DNA of 64,000 nt. It comes from Allgaiera indica (GTDB lineage Bacteria > Pseudomonadota > Alphaproteobacteria > Rhodobacterales > Rhodobacteraceae). The stretch covers positions 1 to 64,000 of the forward strand of contig NZ_FNOB01000020.1 of assembly GCF_900106675.1 (NCBI RefSeq), in the 5' to 3' direction. Both the position numbers and the translations under genes were made by a program. Shown here piece by piece: positions 43,647 through 52,732 of this stretch (positions are counted from its first letter, which is position 1; each line of letters starts with the position of its first letter). The notes under the pieces are model-generated. The model did no database searches and was not told the DNA's origin. It was given only the letters and a program-made list of their open reading frames with translations.

Positions 43647-44851
43647 CCATCGCCTCGACGATTCTCACGGTTCTCGCGCGTCTGCTGGCGATGGTCGGCC
43701 CTTTCGGCGTCAGCGTGATTACGGCCCGTGCCCTCGGGCCGGAAGATCGCGGGCTCTATTTCCTCGTGGTCTCCTATGCCCAGATCGCTGCGCAGATCGG
43801 CAACGTGGGGCTTCACTCCTCCAACACCTATCTGGTCGCAGCCCATCCGGAACGCGTGCGCTACATTCTTGCCAACACGCTGATAGTCTCGGTGATCCTG
43901 GGGCCGCTGGCGGCCTGGCCGACAGTCTGGTGGTTTGGGTCCGACATTGCGCCAGCCGCGCAGTCCTCTATCGCGCTCGCCTTCGTGCTGGCGCCGCTGA
44001 TCATCCTGTTCTTGCTGGTCTCCAACATCGCCGTCGCGATCGGCCGTGTCGGGCTTTACAACCTGCTGATCATCTTCTCTGGAACGCTCGCGCTCGGCAG
44101 CGCCGGCGTTGCTGCGGCGCTGGGTGCGGACACGACGGAGTTTCTCTGGGCCGCCGCTGCGGGCTTCACCATCTCGAGCGTTACCGGCATCCTCGCCCTC
44201 ATGCCCGACTGCGGCTGGTCGCTGCGTCCGTCATTCGCGCTTTTCCGAAGCGGCGTGACCTATTCGATGCGTGCCTATTTCGCCACGCTGGCCGGGTTCC
44301 TGATGACCCGGATCGGTATCTTGATCCTGCAATCCAGGGCAGATATGGCGGTCGTCGGGCAATTCTCGATAGCCCAGCAGATCGCAGAGGGCCTTGGCCT
44401 GCTTCCCAGCACTGTCGGGCTGCTGCTGATGCCCTCGCTGATGCGGCTTCCGAGCCGCAAGGACCGCGCTGCCGAGACTTGGAGGATCGGGCTGAAGCTT
44501 GCGGCGGCAATAACGGTTTTCTTGGTGATGTTGGCCGCGGTGATCCCGGTGGCGTTGCCGCTGGTCTTCGGCAGGGACTACGCACCGGCGGTGCCGCTAG
44601 TGCTCGCGTTCCTGCCGAGCATCTTCCTTCTGTCGATCGTCATCGTCGTTTCGCAATTCCTGTCCTCGGAAGGCTTCCCGCTGGCGCAGGTCGGTATCTG
44701 GATCGCCGCGACGGTGCTTCATACGGCGCTGTCTATCGCCCTGATCCCACATTTCGGGGCGATCGCGATCCCGATCTCTTTCACGATCAGCATGCTGCTC
44801 ATCCTGATCGGCCTTTCCGCCCTTGCCGTACAAATGACCCGAAAGGGATAA
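43643..44851 (+). CDS. Wzx-like polysaccharide flippase
   Basis: This 402-residue membrane protein has about twelve hydrophobic helices and the MATE/PST-type start (TILTVLARLLAMVGPFGVSV, ITARALGPEDRGLYFLVVSY). It would move lipid-linked repeat units across the inner membrane for the Wzy-like polymerase. GTG start, overlapping the previous gene by four bases. Other typical segments: SMRAYFATLAGFLMTRIGIL and VVGQFSIAQQIAEGLGLLPS. Confidence 0.85.
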   Translation: MTIASTILTVLARLLAMVGPFGVSVITARALGPEDRGLYFLVVSYAQIAAQIGNVGLHSSNTYLVAAHPERVRYILANTLIVSVILGPLAAWPTVWWFGSDIAPAAQSSIALAFVLAPLIILFLLVSNIAVAIGRVGLYNLLIIFSGTLALGSAGVAAALGADTTEFLWAAAAGFTISSVTGILALMPDCGWSLRPSFALFRSGVTYSMRAYFATLAGFLMTRIGILILQSRADMAVVGQFSIAQQIAEGLGLLPSTVGLLLMPSLMRLPSRKDRAAETWRIGLKLAAAITVFLVMLAAVIPVALPLVFGRDYAPAVPLVLAFLPSIFLLSIVIVVSQFLSSEGFPLAQVGIWIAATVLHTALSIALIPHFGAIAIPISFTISMLLILIGLSALAVQMTRKG

Positions 44852-44855
44852 GCCA

Positions 44856-46571
44856 ATGGCAAAACATACGTCACAATCCGTCCTGAGCTACTTTCCGGTG
44901 ACCGCCCCGTTCAAGGAACAGCTGGAGCGGGCGTTTGGCGCGATCGACGGTTACCACCCGGTCGGCAAGATCCGTAACGAGGGGTTGCGCGGGCTCTGGT
45001 CGCATATGCGCAACCTCAGAGGGTCGCGGCTGATCATCGCTGTCGAGGGCGACAACAGTCGTCCTCTCGTCGGTCCGCTCAGGCTGCTGGCGGCCGCGAC
45101 GCGGGTGAAGCAGATCGTAGTGTTCTGGCCGGATTCGACCCATGCGCCGATGCCGTGGTGGCAGATCCTGCCGATCCTGTGGTCCTGCGGCGCCGAGCAG
45201 GTGGTCGCGCGCCGCGCGTTGCGGCGGGTCCAGAGGCAGGCGCGCCAGCCTTCGGCCCCGCGCGACCCCGCGCCGAAGGTCGCCCCGCCGCGCAGACACG
45301 CGATCTTTCTAGATGCGAACTTGTCCTTCGGGCTCTCCGCCGGTGGCTCGCTGGGCCACATCAAGGGCGTGATCGACGGGTTGATCGCCCGCAACTACTC
45401 GATCGACTATGTGAGCACCAAGCCGATGCCGACCGAAACCGACGGGGCGGTACATGTCAAGATTCCCGCGCCCCGGCTGCTCGCTTTCCCGGCGGAGCTA
45501 AACTATTACGCGTTCCACCGCTCCGCCGATCAGGTGAGCGCTGAGGCGGCCCGCAGCCGTCCGGTCGATTTCGTCTACCAGCGCATGTCCCTGCACAATA
45601 TCTCTGGCGTTGGGCTGAGCCGAGAGGCGGGCGTGCCGCTTGTGGTCGAGTACAACGGGTCCGAGGCCTGGACCGCCGCCAACTGGGGGCAGAAGCTGAC
45701 CCTGCACGACGACGCCGTCGCTGCGGAGCGTTATGTCGTCAAGGCTGCCGATCTGCTCGTGACGGTTTCAGCTCCGCTGGCGCAGGAACTCGAGGATCTG
45801 GGCATCCCGCGGGACCGCATCGTGATGTATCCGAACTGCATCGACCCGCGCATCTTTGACCCGGCCCGGTTCGACTCCGCCCGCCGGGCGGCGCTGCGCG
45901 ACCGCCTCGGCATCGCGGCGGACGCCCGCGTCGCGACGTTCATCGGCACCTTCGGTATGTGGCATGGGGTCGATTTCCTGGCGCGGGCGATCCGGCGCCT
46001 GATCGACGAGGACCCGGGTTTTGTCGCGCGCAACAAGCTGCATTTCCTGCTCGTCGGAGACGGGTTGCGGATGCCGGAGGTGAGGGCGGCGATCGAAGCG
46101 CCGCCCTACCGGCAGTTCGTCACGCTTCCGGGTCTGGTTCCGCAGGCCGAGGCGCCGGAATATCTGGCTATATCGGACATGTTCCTGTCACCGCACATGC
46201 CCAACAAGGACGGCAGCATCTTCTTCGGCTCTCCGACCAAGCTTTTCGAATACATGGCGATGGAACGCCCGATCGTGGCCGCCGATCTGGACCAGATCGG
46301 GACCATCCTGCGCGGCGAGTTTCATGGCCGGACCTCGGCGCCGCCGCTTGCAAGGCTCTTCCCGCCCGGCGACGAGACCGCCATGCTAGAGGCGCTGCGC
46401 CAGGTCGTAGCGGAGCCGGAAGAGTCGCAGGCCATGGCGGAACGCGCGCGGGACCATGTGCTGGAGAATTTCACCTGGGATCACCATGTCGGTCACATCC
46501 TGGATCGCATGGACACACTTGGCCTTCTGACCGAAGAGGACGCAGGGAACGGAGTGCAAGGCAATGGGTAG
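44856..46571 (+). CDS. GT4-type glycosyltransferase with N-terminal extension
   Basis: This 571-residue protein has a ~150-residue N-terminal part (phospho-sensing or UDP-sugar-independent, unassigned) and a GT-B glycosyltransferase module from about residue 150: LDANLSFGLSAGGSLGHIKG, VVEYNGSEAW, VATFIGTFGMWHGVDFLARA, and the donor-binding segment FFGSPTKLFEYMAMERPIVA. It adds a sugar to the repeat unit at the cytoplasmic face. It follows wzx by 4 bases and overlaps the methyltransferase gene by 8. The extension is longer than in usual GT4 enzymes. Confidence 0.83.
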   Translation: MAKHTSQSVLSYFPVTAPFKEQLERAFGAIDGYHPVGKIRNEGLRGLWSHMRNLRGSRLIIAVEGDNSRPLVGPLRLLAAATRVKQIVVFWPDSTHAPMPWWQILPILWSCGAEQVVARRALRRVQRQARQPSAPRDPAPKVAPPRRHAIFLDANLSFGLSAGGSLGHIKGVIDGLIARNYSIDYVSTKPMPTETDGAVHVKIPAPRLLAFPAELNYYAFHRSADQVSAEAARSRPVDFVYQRMSLHNISGVGLSREAGVPLVVEYNGSEAWTAANWGQKLTLHDDAVAAERYVVKAADLLVTVSAPLAQELEDLGIPRDRIVMYPNCIDPRIFDPARFDSARRAALRDRLGIAADARVATFIGTFGMWHGVDFLARAIRRLIDEDPGFVARNKLHFLLVGDGLRMPEVRAAIEAPPYRQFVTLPGLVPQAEAPEYLAISDMFLSPHMPNKDGSIFFGSPTKLFEYMAMERPIVAADLDQIGTILRGEFHGRTSAPPLARLFPPGDETAMLEALRQVVAEPEESQAMAERARDHVLENFTWDHHVGHILDRMDTLGLLTEEDAGNGVQGNG

Positions 46572-47280
46572 GCTCAGGGACAGGCTGGATCGTCTTTGGT
46601 ATCCGCACACACGTGACAACTGGGATGACATCGCCTTGCGTGAACGGGTACTCGCACTGCTCGAACCCGAGATGCATCTGCTCGACCTCGGCGCGGGCGC
46701 CGGCATCGTCGAGCAGATGAATTTCCGCGGCAAATGCGCCCGGGTCTGCGGCGTCGATCTGGACCCGCGGGTCATGGAGAACCCGTGGCTGGACGATGCG
46801 CGGGTCTCCGATGCCGGCGAGATCCCCTATGCGGACGAGAGCTTCGATATCGTGGTGGCCGACAACGTGATGGAGCATCTCGCGGCCCCCGAGGAGGTGT
46901 TGAACGAGGCGAAACGGGTTCTGCGCCCCGGTGGACATCTGCTTTTCAAGACGCCCAACAGGAACCACTACATGCCGATGATCGCCCGTTCGACCCCGCA
47001 CTGGTTCCACGAATATTTCAACCGGACCCGCGGCCGCGAGGCAGAAGACACGTTCGCCACGCTTTACCGGCTCAACTCGCGCAGTCAGCTTCGTCGGCTT
47101 GCCGCCGCGACCGGGTTCGAGGTCGCGGAGATCGCACTTCTGGAGGACCGGCCGGAATATCTGCGTTTCTCTGCTCTGACCTACTTCATCGGGATGGTCT
47201 ATCAGAGGGCGGTGACCCACGTGCCCGGCCTTTCCGGCCTGCGCATCCTGCTGATCGGCCATCTGCGCAAGCCGAACTAA
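46564..47280 (+). CDS. Class I SAM-dependent methyltransferase
   Basis: This 238-residue protein has the SAM-binding motif LDLGAGAGIVEQMNF, an acidic loop DLDPRVMENPW and the FDIVVADNVMEHLAAPEEVL block of Methyltransf_11-type enzymes. It probably methylates a sugar of the repeat unit or its lipid carrier (inference from the location). A hydrophobic C-terminal stretch (LTYFIGMVYQRAVTHV) may help it sit at the membrane. After its stop, 47281-47389 has no gene. Confidence 0.82.
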   Translation: MGRLRDRLDRLWYPHTRDNWDDIALRERVLALLEPEMHLLDLGAGAGIVEQMNFRGKCARVCGVDLDPRVMENPWLDDARVSDAGEIPYADESFDIVVADNVMEHLAAPEEVLNEAKRVLRPGGHLLFKTPNRNHYMPMIARSTPHWFHEYFNRTRGREAEDTFATLYRLNSRSQLRRLAAATGFEVAEIALLEDRPEYLRFSALTYFIGMVYQRAVTHVPGLSGLRILLIGHLRKPN

Positions 47281-47389
47281 TTCTGCCAGAGGCGGTGCGG
47301 ACCATGCCCACTCTCCTGCCAAGCGGCGAAATAGGCGCCTTCCGCAGCCCCGGCGCGGTGGCGACCCCGGCCGTGCGAAGGCAGCGCCG

Positions 47390-49030
47390 ATGAGCAAGCT
47401 CGGCACCGCTCTGCTTTACTGGCACACCCTGAAATATCTGCGTGCCAGACAAGTCTTCGGCCGGATCTGGCTACGGATCGCGCGCCCGCGGGTCGATGGC
47501 GCGCCGGCTGCGCCCCGTCGCGGCACTTCCGGCCGCTGGGTCACGCCGGCCCGCCGGCCCGCGTCAATGACCGGCCCGGAAAGCTTTCTGTTCCTCAACG
47601 AGCCGGGCGATCTGGATGCGCTGGGGTGGGAGGGGCCGCAGCGATCCCATCTGTGGCGTTACAATCAGCACTACTTCGACGATCTCAATGCCGAGGGCGC
47701 GGCGGAACGGCTTTCCTGGCATCACGCCCTCATGCAGCGCTGGATTGCCGAGAATCCGCCCGCGACGGGAACGGGCTGGGATCCGTATCCTACATCGCTT
47801 CGTATCGTGAACTGGATCAAGCACGCGCTGACGGTGGCTGACCTGCCCCGCGAGGCCCAACAATCCCTCGCGGTCCAGGCGCGCTGGCTTGCCCGGCGGC
47901 TGGAATGGCATCTGCTCGGCAATCATCTGTTCGCCAACGCCAAGGCGCTGCTGTTCGCAAGCTTCTTCTTCGAGGGGCGAGAGGCCGAACGCTGGCGCAG
48001 GCGCGCGGTTTCGATCCTTCGGGCGCAGCTTCCCGAACAGATCCTGCCCGACGGCGGTCATTTCGAGCTGAGCCCGATGTATCATGCCCTCGCGATCGAG
48101 GACCTCGCGGACATGGTCAATCTGATAGCGGCCTTCGGCACCGCGGCGACGCCGGCCGAAGCGGCTCTCGCGCGCGACTTCGCGGCGCGGCTGCCCGGGA
48201 TGCTGGAGTGGCTGGACGCGATGTCGCATCCCGACGGACGGATCGCCTTCTTCAACGACGCGACCTTCGGAATCGCCCCCGCAACGCCGCGGCTGAAGGA
48301 GTATGCGCATCGCTTGGGCGTTGCCGCCGTGCCGGTCCGCGACGGGCTGATCCATCTGGAGGATACCGGCTTTGCCCGCCTCGAGCGCGGGGCCGCCATC
48401 CTGATCTGCGACATTGGGAATGTCGGGCCCGATTATCTGCCGGGCCACGCCCATGCCGACACACTTTCGTTCGAGCTTTCGCTGGGCGATGAACGGGTCG
48501 TGGTCAATTCGGGCACCTCGGAATACGGGCTTTCGGCAGAGCGCCTGCGCCAGCGCGGGACCGCGGCGCACAGCACCGTTCTTGTCGGGGCGGAGAATTC
48601 CTCGGAGATGTGGAGCGGATTCCGCGTCGCCCGCCGCGCCCGCGTTGACAACGTCGCCACTGCGGAGACGGCCGAAGCGCTCTCCCTTTGCGCACGTCAC
48701 GACGGCTATAGCCGTTTTCCCCTCGGCCCGCGACATACCCGCCGCTGGCGGCTCGACGAGGACAGGCTCACGATCACGGACCAACTGGAGCCCTCCGCGG
48801 CCGGCGAGGCGCGATATCACCTCCCGCCCGGCGTTGCGGCGACGATTTCTGGGCCGGAGACCGGCACGATCCGGCTGGCATCGGGGCGCATTCTCAACTG
48901 GCGGGCGAACGGCGCGTCCGCCCACGTCGAGCCTTCGACCTGGCACCCCGGCTTCGGCATGAGCCAGCCCGCCCAGTGCCTGGCAGTGAGCTTCTCGGGC
49001 AGCGTCACCTTCGACCTGGACTTTAGCTGA
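47390..49030 (+). CDS. Heparinase II/III family protein 2
   Basis: This 546-residue protein has an N-terminal helical toroid (RYNQHYFDDLNAEGAAERLS, WHLLGNHLFANAKALLFASF) and a C-terminal heparinase II/III beta domain (LPGHAHADTLSFELSLGDER, VVVNSGTSEYGLSAERLRQR). It is related in layout to the 41652-43646 protein but clearly distinct. Two lyase-like proteins in one locus suggest that the polymer is uronic acid-rich and enzymatically processed. Its stop overlaps the next start by one base. Confidence 0.85.
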   Translation: MSKLGTALLYWHTLKYLRARQVFGRIWLRIARPRVDGAPAAPRRGTSGRWVTPARRPASMTGPESFLFLNEPGDLDALGWEGPQRSHLWRYNQHYFDDLNAEGAAERLSWHHALMQRWIAENPPATGTGWDPYPTSLRIVNWIKHALTVADLPREAQQSLAVQARWLARRLEWHLLGNHLFANAKALLFASFFFEGREAERWRRRAVSILRAQLPEQILPDGGHFELSPMYHALAIEDLADMVNLIAAFGTAATPAEAALARDFAARLPGMLEWLDAMSHPDGRIAFFNDATFGIAPATPRLKEYAHRLGVAAVPVRDGLIHLEDTGFARLERGAAILICDIGNVGPDYLPGHAHADTLSFELSLGDERVVVNSGTSEYGLSAERLRQRGTAAHSTVLVGAENSSEMWSGFRVARRARVDNVATAETAEALSLCARHDGYSRFPLGPRHTRRWRLDEDRLTITDQLEPSAAGEARYHLPPGVAATISGPETGTIRLASGRILNWRANGASAHVEPSTWHPGFGMSQPAQCLAVSFSGSVTFDLDFS

Positions 49031-50262
49031 TGCACATCCTGTTTCTGACCGACAACTTCCCGCCTGAATCCAACGCCCCGGCCAGCCGTACCTTCGAACA
49101 CGCGCGCGAATGGGTGGCGGCGGGACACCGGGTGACCGTGATCACCTGCGCTCCGAACTTTCCCAGGGGAAAGGTCTATCAGGGCTATCGCAACAAGGTG
49201 TGGCAGAGCGAGACGATGGCAGGGATCCGCGTTGTCCGTGTCTGGTCCTTCATGTCCGGCAACGAAGGCTTCGCCTTGCGAACCCTGGATTTCGTCAGTT
49301 TCATGGTCTCGGGCTTCTTCGCGGCGCTTTTCGTGCGAAAGCCGGACGTGATCATTGGCACTTCGCCGCAATTCTTCACCGCGGTCGCTGCCTGGGCTGC
49401 CGCTGCTATTAAGCGCAAACCCTTCGTGTTCGAGTTGCGCGACATCTGGCCCGATTCGATCCGCGCGGTAGGTGCGATGCAGAATTCGCGCCTCTTCGAC
49501 GCGATCGAGAAGCTGGAATTGTTCCTGTATCGCCGTGCCGCGGCGATCGTTTCGGTCACGCATTCCTTCAAGCGCAACCTGATCTCGCGGGGGATTGACG
49601 GAACAAAGATTCATGTCGTGACCAATGGTGTCGATCTCGACCGGTTTCGTCCCATCCCGAAGGACGCCAACTTGGAGGCCGAATTGAACCTCGCGGGTTG
49701 CTTCGTGGCCGGGTATATCGGGACGCACGGTATGGCGCATGGGCTCGATACCCTGCTTGACGCGGCAGTGTTGCTGCAGGCCGACCCCCGCGGCGCCGAT
49801 GTCCGCCTGCTGCTGCTGGGCGAGGGCGCCCGCCGCGACGCCTTGATCGCGCGGAGCCGCGCACTGGACTTGACGAACGTCATCTTCCATGTGGCGGTCC
49901 CGAGAGGCGAGGTGGCGCGCTATTGGTCGATCCTCGATCTCGCGCTGATCCACCTTAGGAAGACAGACCTTTTCACGACGGTCATCCCCTCGAAGATTTT
50001 CGAGTGCATGGGCATGGGCCTGCCGATCGTCCTTGGCGTTCGCGGCGAAGCGGCCGAAATCGTCACCGGATCGCGCGCGGGGATCTTGGTCGAACCGGAG
50101 AATGCGGCGGAGCTTGCGGAGGCGATCCTCGATCTCAAGTCGCAACCGCGGGTACTGCAGGAGATGTCTTCGGCAGGACGGTCGAGTTCCGAACGTTTCG
50201 ACCGGACCTTCCTTGCGGGAGAAATGTTGAAGATTCTGCAGACCCTTCCGCGCAGGCGTTGA
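49030..50262 (+). CDS. GT4-family glycosyltransferase, WcaI/WbuB-like
   Basis: This 410-residue GT-B enzyme starts HILFLTDNFPPESNAPASRT and has PDVIIGTSPQFFTAVAAWAA, FVFELRDIWPDSIRAVGAMQ, the hinge region VAGYIGTHGMAHGLDTLLDA, and PSKIFECMGMGLPIVLGVRG for donor binding. It resembles WcaI/WbuB-type transferases that use UDP-amino sugars. It is the last glycosyltransferase of the operon and adjoins the heparinase-like gene by one base. Confidence 0.87.
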   Translation: MHILFLTDNFPPESNAPASRTFEHAREWVAAGHRVTVITCAPNFPRGKVYQGYRNKVWQSETMAGIRVVRVWSFMSGNEGFALRTLDFVSFMVSGFFAALFVRKPDVIIGTSPQFFTAVAAWAAAAIKRKPFVFELRDIWPDSIRAVGAMQNSRLFDAIEKLELFLYRRAAAIVSVTHSFKRNLISRGIDGTKIHVVTNGVDLDRFRPIPKDANLEAELNLAGCFVAGYIGTHGMAHGLDTLLDAAVLLQADPRGADVRLLLLGEGARRDALIARSRALDLTNVIFHVAVPRGEVARYWSILDLALIHLRKTDLFTTVIPSKIFECMGMGLPIVLGVRGEAAEIVTGSRAGILVEPENAAELAEAILDLKSQPRVLQEMSSAGRSSSERFDRTFLAGEMLKILQTLPRRR

Positions 50263-50490
50263 GCTGGTTGGCCGCTGACCTGGGCGGGCAGGAGCGCGCC
50301 GGACGAAGATGCCGCACTTGAGGGTCTGGCCCTTTGCAGGTGGACCTGCTTCAAAACCCCGGATCGCCCCGTGGCCGCCACTACCCGACGCCCCGACCGC
50401 GACACGGCCAAGGCGCAGGCGGGGGAGACGATGCCGGGGAATTGGGCCGACATCGTCGCCGGTGATGCAATTCGATCACAGCTCTATGTT

Positions 50491-50530
50491 CTGGGCGACC
50501 GGCCGGCGTTCTGGGCGACCGGCCGGCGTT
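50491..50530 (+). repeat. Tandem 20-bp duplication upstream of yjbH
   Basis: CTGGGCGACCGGCCGGCGTT is repeated exactly head to tail (50491-50510, 50511-50530), 72 bases before the yjbH start. The surrounding 50263-50602 holds no supported gene and presumably the promoter of the export pair. A regulatory role or recent slippage are both possible. Confidence 0.75.
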
Positions 50531-50602
50531 TTCGCCCCAAACGTGCATTGTTGCACCTTGGAACTTTGCCTATGGGTGGATTGGCATACGGGGAGCTTCG
50601 GC

Positions 50603-52732
50603 GTGGAACAGAAGATCGAGACTTGGGGGCGACTACTGCTGGTCCTGCTTTCCACTGTAGCCCTGGTTGGCGCCACCGCGGCCTGGGCGCGGGAGGGCAT
50701 TTCCGGCGCGCCGAGCCTCAACTTCTATGGCGTGTCCGGCCTGATCGACATGCCCTCGGCCCAGCCGCAGCCCGATGGCCAATACGATCTGAGCGTGTCG
50801 CATTTCGGCGGCACCACCCGCACCACGCTGACGTTCCAGATTTCCCCTAGGCTCTCGGGCAGCTTCCGGTATTCCTCGATCCAGCACTGGCCCGGTCTCG
50901 GCGGCGGGCACCTCTACGACCGCAGCCTCGACATGCGGTTCCAGCTGCTGCGCGAGCATGGCTACCTGCCCGATCTGGCGATCGGGGTTCAGGATCTGGC
51001 CGGCACCGGGGTCTATTCCAGCGAATATCTCGTGGCGACCAAGTCGCTCGGGCCCCGGCTGAAGGTGACGGCGGGCTTGGGCTGGGGGCGGCTCGGCAGC
51101 TACGGCTCGATCGGCTCGCCCTTCGGGCCGCGGCCAGCGAACAATTTCGGCCTTGGCGGCACGCCACGACCGGGCCTGTGGTTCCGCGGCCCGATGGCGC
51201 CCTTTGGCGGGATCGAATGGCAGGCGACCGACCGGCTCGACTTCAAGCTCGAATATTCCTCGGACGCCTATACCCAGGAGGTGCAGGCTGGCCTGTTGCA
51301 GCGCCGCTCGCCCTGGAACGCGGGGGTCGAATACCGCCTCAACCGGGGAATGCGGCTCGGGGCCTATTACCTTTACGGCTCGAAAGTGGGGATCAGCCTG
51401 CAGATGGCGCTGAACCCGAATGACCGGCCGACCGGCGGCGTGCTGGGGCCGGGGCCGCTGCCGATCGCGCCGCGCCCGGCCCGCGCCGCCGATCCCGCCG
51501 CCTATTCCACAGGCTGGACCGTGGTGCCGGGCAAGGTCGACAGCCTGCGCGACCAGACCGCCAAGCTGCTGGCCGCCCAGGGGCTGGAGCTGCAATCGCT
51601 GTCGCTCGACGGCACCACCGCGCAGCTGCGCATCGTCAACCACCAGTATCTGTCGGTGCCGCAGGCGATCGGGCGGGCGGCGCGGGCGCTGAGCCGCAGC
51701 ATGCCGGCCTCGGTCTCGACCTTCCAGATCGTGCCGATGGTGGCTGGCGTGCCGGCCTCGATGGTGACCATCCGGCGCGCCGATCTGGAACGGCTGGACT
51801 TTGCCCCCGACAATTCCGTGGCGCTGCGCCAGCGGGTGACGATCGGCGACCCGACGGCGCCCTTCGCGCTGGCGGCCGCCGGCCACATCCCGCGCTTCAC
51901 CTGGGGGATCGGGCCCTATATCCGCGCAAGCCTCTTCGATCCCAAGGATCCGGTGCGCGCCGATTTCGGCCTGCGGCTGGGCGCCAGCTACCGCCTGGCG
52001 CCGGGGCTGATCCTGTCGGGCGCGGTGACCAAGAAGATCATCGGCAATCTGGACCAGTCGACGCGGCTGTCGAATTCCAAGCTGCCGCATGTGCGCTCGG
52101 ACGCGAACCTTTACGACAAATACGGCGACCCGGCGCTGGAGCGGCTGCAACTGGCCTGGTATCGCAACCCCGCCAGGAACATCTACACCCGCGTGACCCT
52201 GGGCTATCTGGAACGCATGTTCGGCGGCATCTCGGCCGAGGTGCTGTGGAAGCCGGTCACCAGCCGCCTCGCCCTGGGGGCCGAGCTGAACTACGTCAAG
52301 CAGCGCGCCTATAACGACGGCCTCGGGTTCCGCGCCTACAAGGTGGCGACCGGCCATGTCTCGGCCTATTACCAGTTCAACGGCGGCTATTTCGGCGAGA
52401 TCGACGCGGGCCGCTATCTGGCCGGCGACTGGGGCGCGACGGTGACCTTCGACCGCGTCTTCGCCAATGGCTGGCGGGTCGGGGCCTTCGTGACCAAGAC
52501 CAATGTCTCGGCCGCGCAATTCGGCGAAGGCTCGTTCGACAAGGGCCTGCGCATCCAGATCCCGATGTCCTGGGCCCTGGGCTATCCGACCCAGTCGGGC
52601 AAGTTGAGCGTGATCCATCCGCTCAGCCGCGACGGCGGCGCGCGTCTGGACGTGCAGGGGCGGCTTTACGAGATCTTGCGCAGCTACCACGGTTACGCGA
52701 TCAGTCAGGACTGGGGGAGGGTGTGGCGATGA
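50603..52732 (+). CDS. yjbH: YjbH-domain outer-membrane protein
   Basis: This 709-residue protein starts at GTG 50603 (GGGAG before it) with a signal peptide (LLLVLLSTVALVGATAAWA). The mature part follows the YjbH family: SLNFYGVSGLIDMPSAQPQP, DGQYDLSVSHFGG, many amphipathic beta strands, and a middle periplasmic part (SLSLDGTTAQLRIVNHQYLS). YjbH forms an outer-membrane barrel linked to exopolysaccharide export. It overlaps yjbF. Its place at the end of the locus points to polymer secretion. Confidence 0.86.
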   Translation: MEQKIETWGRLLLVLLSTVALVGATAAWAREGISGAPSLNFYGVSGLIDMPSAQPQPDGQYDLSVSHFGGTTRTTLTFQISPRLSGSFRYSSIQHWPGLGGGHLYDRSLDMRFQLLREHGYLPDLAIGVQDLAGTGVYSSEYLVATKSLGPRLKVTAGLGWGRLGSYGSIGSPFGPRPANNFGLGGTPRPGLWFRGPMAPFGGIEWQATDRLDFKLEYSSDAYTQEVQAGLLQRRSPWNAGVEYRLNRGMRLGAYYLYGSKVGISLQMALNPNDRPTGGVLGPGPLPIAPRPARAADPAAYSTGWTVVPGKVDSLRDQTAKLLAAQGLELQSLSLDGTTAQLRIVNHQYLSVPQAIGRAARALSRSMPASVSTFQIVPMVAGVPASMVTIRRADLERLDFAPDNSVALRQRVTIGDPTAPFALAAAGHIPRFTWGIGPYIRASLFDPKDPVRADFGLRLGASYRLAPGLILSGAVTKKIIGNLDQSTRLSNSKLPHVRSDANLYDKYGDPALERLQLAWYRNPARNIYTRVTLGYLERMFGGISAEVLWKPVTSRLALGAELNYVKQRAYNDGLGFRAYKVATGHVSAYYQFNGGYFGEIDAGRYLAGDWGATVTFDRVFANGWRVGAFVTKTNVSAAQFGEGSFDKGLRIQIPMSWALGYPTQSGKLSVIHPLSRDGGARLDVQGRLYEILRSYHGYAISQDWGRVWR

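Noticed and set aside
50633-52690. A 685-residue minus-strand open frame opposite yjbH
   Set aside because: Antisense shadow of a conserved beta-barrel gene; no domain and poor composition.
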